Of a stretch of 64,000 nucleotides of DNA, positions 33,977 through 44,993 are shown in pieces. Source of the DNA: Termitomyces sp. T153. Its lineage: Eukaryota > Basidiomycota > Agaricomycetes > Agaricales > Lyophyllaceae. The stretch spans positions 186,001-250,000 of the forward strand of contig JACKQL020000021.1 in assembly GCA_018296165.2 (NCBI GenBank). Reading direction: 5' to 3'. Each line of letters starts with the position of its first letter. Position 1 is the stretch's first letter. The position numbers were made by a program, and so were the translations under genes. The notes beneath the pieces were generated by a model. That model ran no database searches, had not been told where the DNA came from, and was given only the letters and a program-made list of their open reading frames with translations.

Positions 33977-35038
33977 TGATGAGCCCCAGTTATTGCTGAG
34001 CACCTTTTTCGGCGGTTCGGACTTAGCGGCAGCTGACTACTTTGATTTTGACACAAGTCACAACACTCAGCGCACGGGACTTAGCCCTAGGATTGGACCA
34101 AAGCACAAGACTCTAGTGACCACGAGACTTATTGATCACGGGGAACATCACGCGAAGCCTGGAACTTGGGCCTGGACCATCAAGGCCTAGACCCTCTTGG
34201 CGACGATTATTAGTGACCTTAGCGATCCTGGCGACAAAATGGCGTTCCTTTACTATATATGGACATATTACCAGACGCGTACCTTTTTACTATCATTCCC
34301 CTTGTCGAGCTTACCAACATCCCTGAACGGTGTTCTTACTTCAGGTATTGACATCAGACTCGTTCTCTTTTTGGTTCTTATTAGCAATTAGTCGTCACCA
34401 AGGCCTCACCTATGACTTTTTACTTAGTTACGGACTGACGCCTGGCACGCAACCTAAACACAGTGGCAGACGCCGCCACTAGTGGCGCTTAATTACTTAC
34501 CTTCCCTTACTATACTTTGAAAACGTATAAATACTGCCTGCACATAGACATCATCAATCGAATTTTACCATCGCATCACCATTGTATTACTCCCTCATCT
34601 ATAAGCTACCAGCTCAAGGGTTTCATTTGCCTTGTCTCTTTCCCCCATCTCGTCTTTGACCTTAGTTTAGCGACAAACCTCTTCAACTTTGACCTCGACT
34701 TAGTGTGGTACCGACTACGGGTGCCTATTAGCGTTATTTCAACTTAGTGATGCTAGCAATTGCGGCTAGCGACAAGTTTACGTTCGTCCTTTGATCTCAG
34801 TCTTACTCTTACCGCTGTCTCTCTCCTTTATTCGCCCCGCCACCGTTTCAGTTTCGCTGCGACTATTGTTAGCAGTAGCGATTCTTTTCGACTTCACTTC
34901 CACGCTACCACTTTCGCTCTAACTCTCTGGGACGGTTACTGACTCGCCCTCAATTATTAACTTCCTACTGCCAGCTACCCTATCTAGTGACAATTGTTAG
35001 GTTTCCTGCACGGCACTAGGCGGCATAGGAGCACATCA
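33977..35038 (+). repeat. E1 5' LTR
   Basis: 1062 bases, TGATGAGCCCCAG...GAGCACATCA. It is 161 bases longer than the 3' LTR, which lacks 34221-34381; outside that gap there is no other length difference. I count about 24 mismatches over some 900 aligned bases, all but one transitions and mostly at CpG. Confidence 0.92.
34526..34533 (+). promoter_or_regulatory. E1 LTR TATA box
   Basis: TATAAATA in the 5' LTR, repeated at 44477-44484 in the 3' LTR within a perfectly conserved context (AAAACGTATAAATACTGCC). It is the best core-promoter candidate for the genomic RNA; the start site is not determined. Confidence 0.55.
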
Positions 35039-35041
35039 TTT

Positions 35042-35059
35042 TGGAGCCCACCGCGAGGG
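35042..35059 (+). other. E1 primer binding site (tRNA type)
   Basis: TGGAGCCCACCGCGAGGG starts three bases after the LTR. The TGG matches the complement of a tRNA CCA end, and the following bases would pair with a tRNA acceptor/T arm. I cannot name the tRNA. This differs from the A and B families. Confidence 0.6.
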
Positions 35060-35394
35060 GTGTTTAGAAGTTAACCATTCCGCCAGAAACAAGAGCTCAC
35101 GCGAAACGTCGCTTGAAAAACCCTTTTGAACCACCCCAGTCTTCCCTTTCAACTCCCCAGCATTCTTCGCCGGCAGCCTGTCCTTGACCCCTTGCCGACG
35201 AACTCGAAACCGCTAAAAACCTTCGCGACATTAGCGAAATCCTTGCCGACTTCCCAGACGCTCTCATTGAAAGTTTTCTCGACGCGCCACTTTCACCGTT
35301 AACCCCAACCGACTCTATATTCTTCCCCGAAGCTCACTCTATTCCCGTATCACCAACTATCCCCCGTCCTCCGCTAAATCTGACAATCGTTAAC

Positions 35395-37767
35395 ATGAAC
35401 AACGACCCCATTGCTCGGCGCGCTAGAATGCCGCCTCGCAATGACACTACTGCACCTAAGTGGGATAAGAGTCGCCCTAGGGAACTCCCCCAATAGTTCA
35501 AAGAACTGGAATACCTCTTCGCTGATTGCGGTATCGCTGACGACACACAAAAGAAAGAATACGCGTCTCGATACGTTTCCTATGACACGGCAGAAACTTG
35601 GCTTGGCTTACCTGAATTTGGCGACAATATTATTGTCGGCAACGACGCTCCTTGACCCTACAATTACCAGGAATGGAAAGCGGCAGTGCTTAGGTTATAC
35701 CCTGGCGCTGACGCTAGCGCTCATTATAATCTTGGCGATCTGGAACGACTAGTTAACCAGTCTTTCAACAGTGGCTTAGCGACTTTGGGAAGGTTCTCTG
35801 ACTACTACCGGGACTTCCAACATATTGCTAGATGGTTACTCGCTAACGGCAAGCTATATCGTAACGAGGAACATCGCTTGTTCCAACAAGGTATCCCCAC
35901 ATCGCTATGGTCTAAAGTCGTCCGCCGCCTCGAAATCACCCTTCCCGATCACCATCCTGAGGACCCTTACGATGTTGACCAAGTCTTCGAAGGCGCTAAG
36001 TGGGTTCTAAAAGGAACGGACACTTCCACGGCTAAGACCAGCAATGGCACCACCGGCATCCATTCGTCATCGCCCATCGCTAATCCGCCGACCGTCCCTT
36101 CGCCGGCACCTAAGCAAGAAGCATTGGAATTAGCGACCACTACCGCAATTGTCAGCGCCTTGGAACGTTTGGAAGCCCTTCTAACCAGCGGTAACGCCCA
36201 ACCTCGCCAACAGTTCACTAACAGCACTTGCCACTTCTGCGGGGAAATAGGTCACACTATGGTCCGAGGCACTTGTATTAAGCTGGAGCAAATGATCAGA
36301 CAGGGTAAGATCCATCGTAACGCCGAAGGCAAGATCATTTTACCGTCTGGCGCCATGATTCCCAACTATTCCGGCAAGCGACTATACATTGAACGCATCG
36401 AGGAATGGCACCGGCTTAATCCAGGACAAATCGTTACAGGAAGACTTTCTTCCAACGCTAACCCAGACCCAGAGCAGGCGGCGATGCAGCAGTTGCTAAT
36501 ACACGAGGTAATGCAACAGGACGTCGCCACAGGCCGAGCGCTAAGCAAGGAAGAACGGATCAAGGCTTTGGAACGCGAGCTATTTGCACTCCGGCGAAAC
36601 GGCGAAAAATTCGACGGCGTACAAGTCCCCCGAGCGACTTACCGACCAGCAAGTGATGCTTCAAAGGCAACACCCTCGACCAGTGACCCTCCGTCAACCT
36701 CCACCCCTTCTGATTCAGCTCCAGTTCCTGCCACTAAGCCTGCTGACAAAGGCAAACCACCTGAACGCACCGTCGCTAAGGAACAACTGGCTGTCGCTAA
36801 GGAACCTGTTGCTCAGCCTCCTATTCATCCATTTTCTGGCCTCCCTAGTCGCTACACCCCACCCGCTAACCGGAATTTTGCTGCTCCCGACAAAACTAAC
36901 GACGGCGCATATCGAACTATGCCACCCATCTACGACATCGAGCAATCCAAAGCGGTTTTCGAACGAGTCTTACACACCCAGGTTACGATATCGGTTGGCG
37001 AACTTTGCTCGGTATCCCAAGACATCAGGAATCAGTTTAGGACAGCAGTTACGCCCAAACAATCGGTTGGCGCTAGCGCTAATACAGTACAGGACTCCAG
37101 CAACATTTTTGAAGAAATTTTGCCGACGTTCGCTATCAAAGAACCCCAGTTTTTGCTTGGGTCCAACGCTGATACCGCTAAAGGACTTACCACGGACAAG
37201 ACACCATTCACTTCAGTCGACCCTGTCGAGGCCTATATTGATTCGCTACCCCCCGGAGAAGAGCCTGTGGTACTCACTGTCGCTAAGGAATCTCAGTCAC
37301 TTCGTACCGTCATGATGCTGATCGACAATAAAGAGGAAGTTGAATGCATTCACGACAGCGGTTCTCAGATTATTTTGATGTCTGCTGAAATCGCTAGCGA
37401 CATTGGCTTATCCTATGACCCCAACATCGTGCTAAACATGCAGAGTGCTAACGGTACCATGGATCGATCACTGGGACTAGCTAGAAACGTACCATGCACG
37501 ATTGGCGACGTGACGGTCTATCTCCAAATCCACGTTTTACGGTCTCCCGCTTACGACATCCTACTCGGTCGCCCATTCGACGTATTAACCCGAAGTACGG
37601 TTAATACAATTAGCGACATTGAAACAACTATAACAATCACGGACCCCAATACTGGCCTCTGGCGCACGATCCCTACCTTTCCACACGGCAAAACCAAAAG
37701 AAACAACCGTCAAAATGTTTGCTGCGAAACAAAGGCACCCCGCTGCTTTCATTGCCCGAGGCAATGA
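35395..37767 (+). pseudogene. E1: gag and protease, three in-frame stops
   Basis: From ATG 35395 the frame reads MNNDPIARRARMPPRND, PKWDKSRPRELP, FKELEYLFADCGI, then LYPGADASAHYNLGDLERLV: a capsid-type Gag. A zinc knuckle variant C-x2-C-x4-H-x6-C (CHFCGEIGH...C) lies at about 36229-36276. A Ser/Pro-rich linker precedes a retropepsin domain with HDSGSQIILMSAEIA (about 37350-37390) and DILLGRPFD (about 37557-37580). Stops are TAG 35494 and TGA 35653. The open frame extends upstream of 35395 to about 35069 without an ATG, with a third stop TGA at 35185, so the true start may be upstream and lost. The frame ends at 37767. Confidence 0.88.
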
Positions 37768-40700
37768 AGAAGATAGCGACCTAGGGATCGTTATCTGCTA
37801 TGACCATTCAACTGGTCTAGCGATGTGTATAGCTTCTTGTGATTTGGACCAAGACGTTTTGCTTACCGATTCTAACACACAGACTAATCCCGCGCTAGCA
37901 TACCTTTACGCTACGGCTAGCGACATTCCTGATTTGTCCCTTCCACCTCGTTCTTATCTCGTTTCTACTGATACCTCTAATCCCTTGATTCTTGGCCAGA
38001 CTTTGCCCTTTGATACATGTGTTACGGACACTACCCCCACCTATGTTAACATCCCATTCCCCGCTCAGTATGTCGCTAACGAACCTCCTAAGCGAAAAGG
38101 AGTACAGGTCAAGAAGAAGTATAAACCCGTCGTCATGAAAACTAAACCGGTCGCTAGCCACGTTAGTGAAGACTTTCGAATCGAGCGTCAAGTTATAGGC
38201 GATCCACTAGCGACCATTCCTCCGCTTAACCCAAACCCGCTGCCTTTCGTCCCGACAAAGCAATTCACCAGCGAGCGACAAGCGAAATTGGTTAGCGACC
38301 ACGACACTGGGTTCCTCACTAGCGACAAAATCAACGTATTGGACGACATGGTTGCCAAGCAAGAAAAAGCCTTTGCTTGGGAAGATTCTGAACAAGGAAG
38401 TTTGCGCCCCGACTTCTTCCCGCCAGTATGCATACCAACAATTCCGCACGTACCTTGGGTTCAGCACAATCGCCCCATACCCCCAGGACTAGAAAAGGAA
38501 GTATGCAAAATTATTCGCGATAAGATCAGCGCCGGCGTCTATGAACCCTCAAATTCCGCTTATCGCTCGCGATGGTTTTGCGTTCTCAAGAAAAACAGTA
38601 AGCTCAGGATTGTACACAGTCTAGAGCCACTCAACCATATCACCATTCGCCATTCTGGAGTACCACCTTTTCCAGATCACGTCACCGAATCTTTCGCTGG
38701 ACGCATTTGTGGTGCCACTCTCGACCTCTACGTTGGCTACGACGAGTGACTTATCAACCCAGCATCACATGATTTAACGACATTCCAGACTCCGTTTGGC
38801 GCTCTTCGCTTAGTAACCTTGCCAATGGGGTGGACCAACTCTGTGCCTATATTTCACGATGACATTACCTTTATTCTGCAGCCAGAGATACCCCACAACG
38901 TGCTCAGCTTTATCGATGACGTTGGCGCTAAGGGACCCAAGGACTGGAAGATCGTTAAAGGTAAACCCGCTAAGCATCCCGCTAATCCGAACATCCGCCT
39001 AGCGCTCTGGGAGTTCTTTGAACTTCTTAACAGGATCCTTCAGCGGATGAAATATTGTGGTGGCACTTTTTCCAGTCACAAACTTGTTCTTTGCGCCCCG
39101 ACCTTCAAGATTCTCGGTCACATTTGTACTCCTAGTGGTCGAATCCCCGACGAAAGTTGCCTAGCGCTAATCGAGTGATGGGGTCCTTGCAAGTCACTAT
39201 CGGAAGTCCGCGCCTTTTTAGGTACCGTTGGGGTGCTAAGGATCTTCGTCAAAAACTTCGCCCATCGAGCCCACAACTTGACGAAACTTACTCGCGTTGG
39301 CGTCCCTTTTGAGTTTGGTCCCGATCAGATTAATGCTCAACGTGACCTCGTGAAGGCCTTACAAGACACTAAGCCCCTTGTTCCTATCGACTATGAATCG
39401 CCTGACCCCGTCATCTTAGCGGTCGATACGTCATATATAGCGGTCGGATATTACCTTTGCCAGTGTGCTAGCGATAATCGCAAGGAGCGCCGCTACAATT
39501 GCTTTGGGTCAATTACGCTAAACGACAGAGAAGCACAATTCAGTCAGCCTAAGTTGGAGCTTTACGGCCTTTATCGAGCGCTACAAGCTTTACGGATGTA
39601 CCTAATTGGCGTTAGGAACCTCATCATCGAAGTAGACGCTCGCTACATTAAGGGTATGCTTCAGAACCCCGACATTCAGCCTTCCGCTAGCATGAACCGC
39701 TGGATTGTGGCAATTCTGATGTTCCATTTCGAGCTGGTGCACGTCAAGGGAACTTTCCACGGCCCGGATGGTCTGTCACGGCGCCCGCCACAGCCTGATG
39801 ATCCCCCTGTCGACGATAGCGACAACTCTGTCTATGAGGATTGGATTGATCGTTTGCATGGGTTCATACACCAGGTCCAGTTACCGCTGCCGCTCCTTCG
39901 CCATCTCTCAATGGCCGCACGTCGCTTATTCCCTGCTGCCGATCTCGGCTGTTTGCCTGCTTTAGCAACTTTCGCCAGCAACACCGACACTGCTCCACGG
40001 TTAGCGACCAGTGACGATATAACCCCCCTCCGAGACGATGGCACCACTACTTATAGCGACGTACCCCGCAGTGCCAAAGCTACCACCGATGATGCCCGTA
40101 TACTCTTAGTTAAGAAATGGCTTCACGACCTAATCCGACCCGAAGGCTTTAGTGACAAAGATTATGCCACTTTTGTTCGCTACGCATCTATGTTTTTTGT
40201 TATGGGAGGCAAACTTTGGCGAAGAAGTCGAGACAGTGCTCACAAGGTGTTCGTCCCTATTGCCAGTCGCTTACGGGTCTTGAAGGCGATGCACGACGAC
40301 TTGGGACACAGAGGCTTCTTCGCTACTCGCTCTGCTCTTCTAGAGCAATTCTGGTGGCCCCAAGTTAGCGCCGACATCATGTGGTACCTTAGGACCTGCC
40401 ATCTCTGTCAGATACACCAGACAACTAAGGTGCTTATTCCGCCAACTGTTGCTACCCCGGCGCCTTTGTTCAGCAAGATATACGTCGATACCATGTTCAT
40501 GCTGCCCTCCAATAAGTTCAAGTACATCATCCAAGGACGTTGTTTGCTAACTCATTACCCAGAATTTCGCATGCTCACCCGAGAAAACACCGAAGCTATC
40601 GCCAAGTGGCTATACGAGGACGTCATTTGTTGTTGGGGAGCACTTAGCGAAATCGTGACTGACAATGGACCCCCGATCCTAAAGGCGGTTACCTATTTGG

Positions 40701-41488
40701 CGAAGAAGTATAACTTACACCATATCTGGATCTCTGGTTATAATAAGCGCGCTAATGGAATAGTTGAGTGGCCTCACTTCGACGTTCGCCAAGCCCTTTT
40801 CAAAGCTGTCAATGGCGATCAGTTTAGGTGGAGTACGGCTACTTACTCGGTCTTTTGGTCAGAACGTGTTACAGTGCGCAAGCAAATGGGTTGCTCCCCT
40901 TACTACGCGACGACCGGTACCCACCCTCTCCTGCCTGCTGACATAGTTGAAGCGACATATTTGCAACCGCCGCCAAACTCGTTATTATCAACCACCGATC
41001 TCATAGCCCGCCAAGCGATTGACCTTCAGCGCCGCCAAGAAGATCTCGACCGCCTGCATAGCCAAGTGCTTAGCGCCCGTCGCCTGGCCGCCATTTGCTT
41101 CGAGAAAGATCACGCCGCTACGATTTGCGATTACAACTTCAAAACAGGCGACCTCGTGCTAATGGGGAATACGAGAATCGAAGTAACGCATAACAAGAAA
41201 ATGAAGCCGCGATACCTAGGCCCACTTGTAGTAATCTCTCGTAACCGTGGAGGAGCTTACATTCTTTGCGAACTAGATGGCTCAGTTCTACATCGCCCTG
41301 TTGCTGCCTTCCGCTTAATCCCCTATCTCGCTAGAGAACACATAACCGTGCCTAGCGACACTTTCGACATCAACACTTCGCGTCTCCGAGAACTGGAACA
41401 AACCAAACTTGTTGACAACGATGACACTGGCGAAAACACCAGTGAAGAAGAAAACTACCTTTCGCTAGGCCTTAGCGACGAATCCTAA
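37715..41488 (+). pseudogene. E1: pol (RT, RNase H, integrase), two in-frame TGA codons
   Basis: One frame runs 37715-41488, +1 relative to gag-protease and overlapping it by 53 bases. RT: FVLKKNSKLRIVHSLEPLN-like fingers near 38575-38640, LDLYVGYDE with the first catalytic Asp, TPFGALRLVTLPMGWTNS, and FIDD at 38909-38920. RNase H: about 39400-39790 (AVDTSYIAVGYYLCQ; ending FHGPDGLSRRP). Integrase: HX4HX29CX2C zinc site near 40287-40410, then VDT, VTDNGPP and GIVEW as the D, D, E triad. A GPY/F-type module PRYLGPLVVISR is near 41207. TGA at 38747 (GYDE-stop-LI, probably Arg CGA) and at 39176 inactivate RT. No chromodomain. Confidence 0.9.
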
Positions 41489-41914
41489 CTCTGCTTCGTT
41501 TCTTACCACTCTCATCTCTACTACCCAGAAAAACCGTCAACAATTACTTTACAAAACCTAAGTCCTTTTCATTTCGTTACTCTTTCATTTTTGATACAGT
41601 TAAAAAGCCTTTCACAGACACTTTACTACTGTCTTGTTTCGATGCTGCGCTAGGCTATTCTGTTGCCAGCGCTCGGCATGCCTCTAGGGGTAATTCGCCA
41701 TGATGATCTACTGAGCGTTTGCCTTCAAGATGTCGCTAGCATTAAGGGACAGTCGCTAGTACGCCCAATTGATTTTTGCTTTCTTTCTTTTGCTTCGTGC
41801 CACTTTCGGATCGCTCGCCAAAGATACTATACATTTTGAAGCCCCTTAAGGGGGCCAATCTAGGTCCAAAATACTAACAAAGATATAAAAATTATATACA
41901 GGAGGCAACTGTCG
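41489..41914. other. E1 spacer between pol and the antisense gene
   Basis: The two genes converge here. No gene is seen. The spacer holds several CGCTA motifs, including GTCGCTAG at 41732-41739 and again at 41752-41759, exactly 20 bases apart. An A/T-rich stretch (AGATATAAAAATTATATACA, 41881-41900) precedes the antisense stop and could hold 3'-end signals for either transcript. Confidence 0.5.
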
Positions 41915-43916
41915 CTAAGCATCAAGGTCAGCGTCGTTGTCAGGAACCTCCATCACCTCCGTCTCCTCCCAATCCTCCTCGCCAATGTTGTTCTCCTCCT
42001 GCCAGGCCAGGAAGGCCTGGCAGTCGCGTCGATATCCCGCCAGAGTTGCCAGCGTCCGCTTAGCGACTGTGTAGTGAGCCCGTGCCGCTAACAACTCCTC
42101 CCTCGCCGCCTCCAGCTCCCTTCGGAACCGTCGTTCCACTCCCGCCGCCCTCTCGTCGAAGTCCAGTAGTGACGCCGCCGACGTTAGCGGCGTTGGCCAT
42201 CCGAGGTCCTCGCCCAGCCACTCCAGCTCGTCATCGCCCACCTGACGCAACGGTGTGGCGCTCCATGTTCCCTAGCAAAGCGGTTAGCGATCAGGTAGCT
42301 AGCGGAAGAAGATAACTTACTCGGCGTACGACCTCGACCTCTTCAGCCCATTCTTCCTCTTCAGTAGCGACGGGTACGGCCTCCACCTCCTCCTCACCCT
42401 CGATCTCCATGTCACTCACCTCCACCTCGGCGACCATTGCCAAGGGAGTCGTCTCTCTCATCTCCACGTCCTCCCTTCCCTCCTCGCTGGCGACCGTCCG
42501 AGGTCGCTTAGCGCTAGCGACCAATGATGGGCTTGCGGCTCGTTTCCGCGCCCGGGGCGTGTCGCCGTCACTGCCGTTGTCGTTGTCGTCCTCGTCGCTC
42601 TCCACCATCTCCCTACTCTTCACCCTAGTGCCTCCACTACCTCCAACTAAGCCCTCCTCCTGCGACGTCGGCAAGGTCAAGCTCGAATGCTTGACCTTGA
42701 TCGGCTCCCCTCTCCTTGCCAGCTCCCTCTGCCTCTCCACGAAGGCCCTCGCACTCTTTACCGACACCGCCTTGATCGCTATCCTCTTAGCAAATTTGCT
42801 GCCTGTGCTCCTCGTTGACAGGCCGCTGTGCGAGCAGCTCTTCCTAGTGCTGTCGCAAGGATAGCAAGGCTGGACCCCCGTGGGGTACCAGCAGCCTTCT
42901 GGGTCGTTATCTGCCCAGCAGTTGTCGCACTAGAAGAAAGCGTTAGCGACAAAAAGAGAAAAGAACCGCTAAGAACTCACCGCTCCTTGCGTGCGCTTAT
43001 ACTCTTGCCGCTTCTCTGGCGACACTGTTACCTTGCCCTTGGCCTTGTCCAGCTTCACTCCTGCTCCCAGTCCCGTATCCACCACCGTTGTTGTCCTTTG
43101 CCATCGAAGGAGCGTCGCCAAGCGCTTGTCGGTAAAAGTTTCTTCAACATGATCCTGCAGGAAAGGTTAGCGGTCGTCGCCAAGAATCAGCAAAATAAAA
43201 ACGACTCACTTCAATATCCTCGTCCTCCTCATCTTGCGCCTTTGCCTTTCCTTTCCCCTTCCCTTTGCTCTTTGGGGTTGTCGCCAATTTTGGCGACGTC
43301 GCCAACCCTCTAGCGACGCCACCAGCTGCAGCCTTGGGAGTCGAGGGGCCCGCCTCTTGAATGTCCCCACGATTCGCCGCCTCTTCGTTCCTACGACCCT
43401 CGCTCCGTCCCTCCCCCCTCGCCACCGCTAACGCACCTACCAGGTGCTGGAAGAGGAACTGGTCATTCGGTGACAAGTCTTCAAAGAGCTAACGTACCTT
43501 AGCGGGGTCGCTAGCACTAGCGACTGCCGAGGCACTTACCGTCATTCCCGCCGTGAGATCGTCCATTAGGAACTCCAGCGAAGGGTCGATTGGCGCCTAG
43601 CGATCATATTAGAAGTTGGCGCTAAAGGGAAGAAAAGGGAACTTACAAAGTGAACATCGAACGGGCAAACCCATTCTTCCCCCTTGTACTTCTCATATAA
43701 CTGGCGACACTCCTTCTCGACAGTCGCCAACTCCGGCCACTCGACTCCACTCCCCGAGGTCTTGAACCACTGGAGCCACGTCTGAAAGATGGCGGTGACC
43801 GCCAAGCGAGGATCCTTCGCTAACGATGCACGGGCCACCGCGAGCAACCTGTCGACCTGATCGAGGAAGGCGTGGGCCATGGTAATCTTCTCAAATTGGG
43901 AGGCGAGATTGGACAT
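41915..43916 (-). CDS. E1 antisense gene: six exons, 581 codons, Zn2Cys6-like cluster and coiled coil
   Basis: Minus-strand exons: 43916-43647, 43596-43540, 43488-43210, 43154-42981, 42929-42321 and 42271-41915 (stop TAG). The five introns are 49-55 bases with GTAAGT or GTGAGT donors and TAG/CAG acceptors. All junctions are phase 0 and the 1746-base join has no stop. Residues 1-90 look helical (FEKITMAHAFLDQVDRLL). Exon 3 is Lys/Gly-rich (KGKGKGKAKA) then acidic. Exon 5 starts with Cys at 261, 264, 273, 282, 285 and 292, a C-x2-C-x8-C-x8-C-x2-C-x6-C cluster close to fungal Zn2Cys6 (which usually has x6 first), followed by Lys/Arg-rich nuclear-type and acidic parts. Exon 6 (ERRFRRELEAAREELLAARA) predicts a coiled coil. 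Probable DNA-binding regulator (inference); no named family recognised. Confidence 0.85.
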
Positions 43917-44076
43917 AGTGATAAGATTGAGAGGCTAGAAGAGATTAGATGGTAAGGAAGGGGGATGATGAAGTTCAAGCGATACCGCCAGCCACTGTTA
44001 TTTGAATACCTTTGGCGCACGGACCAGGCGATCAAGCACGTGATTTTGGGTTGACTGAGGACAGTCAATATTTCAG

Positions 44077-44088
44077 TACGGGGGAGGA
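44077..44088 (+). other. E1 polypurine tract
   Basis: GTACGGGGGAGGA-type purine run ending directly at the 3' LTR start TGATGAGCCCC. It lies about 160 bases upstream (in element sense) of nothing but the antisense gene start, so any antisense promoter must lie in 43917-44088 or inside the LTR. Confidence 0.72.
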
Positions 44089-44989
44089 TGATGAGCCCCA
44101 GTTATCGCTGAGCACCTTTTTCGGCAGTTCGGACTTAGCGGCAGCTGACTACTTCGAATTTGACACAAGTCACAACACTCAGCGCACGGGACTTAGCCCT
44201 AGGATTGGACCAAAGCACAAGACTCTAGTGACCACGAGACTTATCGATCACGGGGAACATCACGCAAAGCCTGGAACTTGGGCCTGGACCATCAAGGCCT
44301 AGACCCTCTTGGTGACGATTATTAGCGACCTTTAGCAATTAGTCGTCGCCAAGGCCTCACCTATGACTTTTTACTTAGTTACGGACTGACGCCTGGCACG
44401 CAACCTAAACACAGTGGCAGACGCCGCCACTAGTGGCGCTTAATTACTTACCTTCCCTTACTATACTTTGAAAACGTATAAATACTGCCTGCACATAGAC
44501 ATCATCAATCAAATTTTACCATCGCATCACCATCGTATTACTCCCCCATCTATAAGCTACCAGCTTAAGGGTTTCATTTGCCTTGTCTCTTTCCCTCATC
44601 TTGTCTTTGACCTTAGTTTAGCGACAAACCTCTTCAACTTCGACCTCGACTTAGTGTGGTACTGACTACGGGTGCCTATTAGCGTTATTTCAACTTAGTG
44701 ACACTAGCAATTGTGGCTAGCGACAAGTTTACGTTTGTCCTTTGATCTCAGTCTTACTCTTACCGCTGTCTCTCTCCTTTATTCGCCCCGCCACCGTTTC
44801 AGTTTCGCTGCGACTATTGTTAGCAGTAGCGATTCTTTTTGACTTCACTTCCACGCTACCACTTTCGCTCTAACTCTCTGGGACGGTTACTGACTCGCCC
44901 TCAATTATTAACTTCCTACTGCCAGCTACCCTATCTAGTGACAATTGTTAGGTTTCCTGCATGGCACTAGGCGGCATAGGAGCACATCA
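44089..44989 (+). repeat. E1 3' LTR
   Basis: 901 bases, TGATGAGCCCC...GCACATCA, followed by TSD GTGA. It lacks 161 bases present in the 5' LTR and, in decayed form, in the solo copy at 61463-62607, so this is a deletion in the 3' LTR. Confidence 0.92.
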
Positions 44990-44993
44990 GTGA

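Larger units (their letters stand above)
33977..44989 (+). mobile_element. E1: young CpG-rich Ty3/gypsy element carrying an antisense gene
   Basis: E1 is 11,013 bases long. Its LTRs (33977-35038, 44089-44989) begin TGATG and end CATCA, a 5-base inverted repeat. The TSD is GTGA (33973-33976 and 44990-44993). B1 RT sequence flows across when E1 is removed: the joined site GAGTGATCTGATGG is the same as in B2 near 48330. Internal order: tRNA-type primer site, gag-protease, RT-RNase H-integrase without chromodomain, about 420 bases of spacer, a six-exon gene on the opposite strand, polypurine tract. CpG is abundant. Sense genes carry a few nonsense codons only. Confidence 0.92.

Noticed and set aside
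34132..34942. Short open frames in the E1 LTR as a small protein gene
   Set aside because: Frames end at different places in the two LTRs and the solo copy; nothing beyond LTR conservation supports coding.
36584..37315. 243-codon plus-strand frame inside E1 gag-protease
   Set aside because: Shadow frame of the gag-protease gene, Leu/Pro-rich, no domain.
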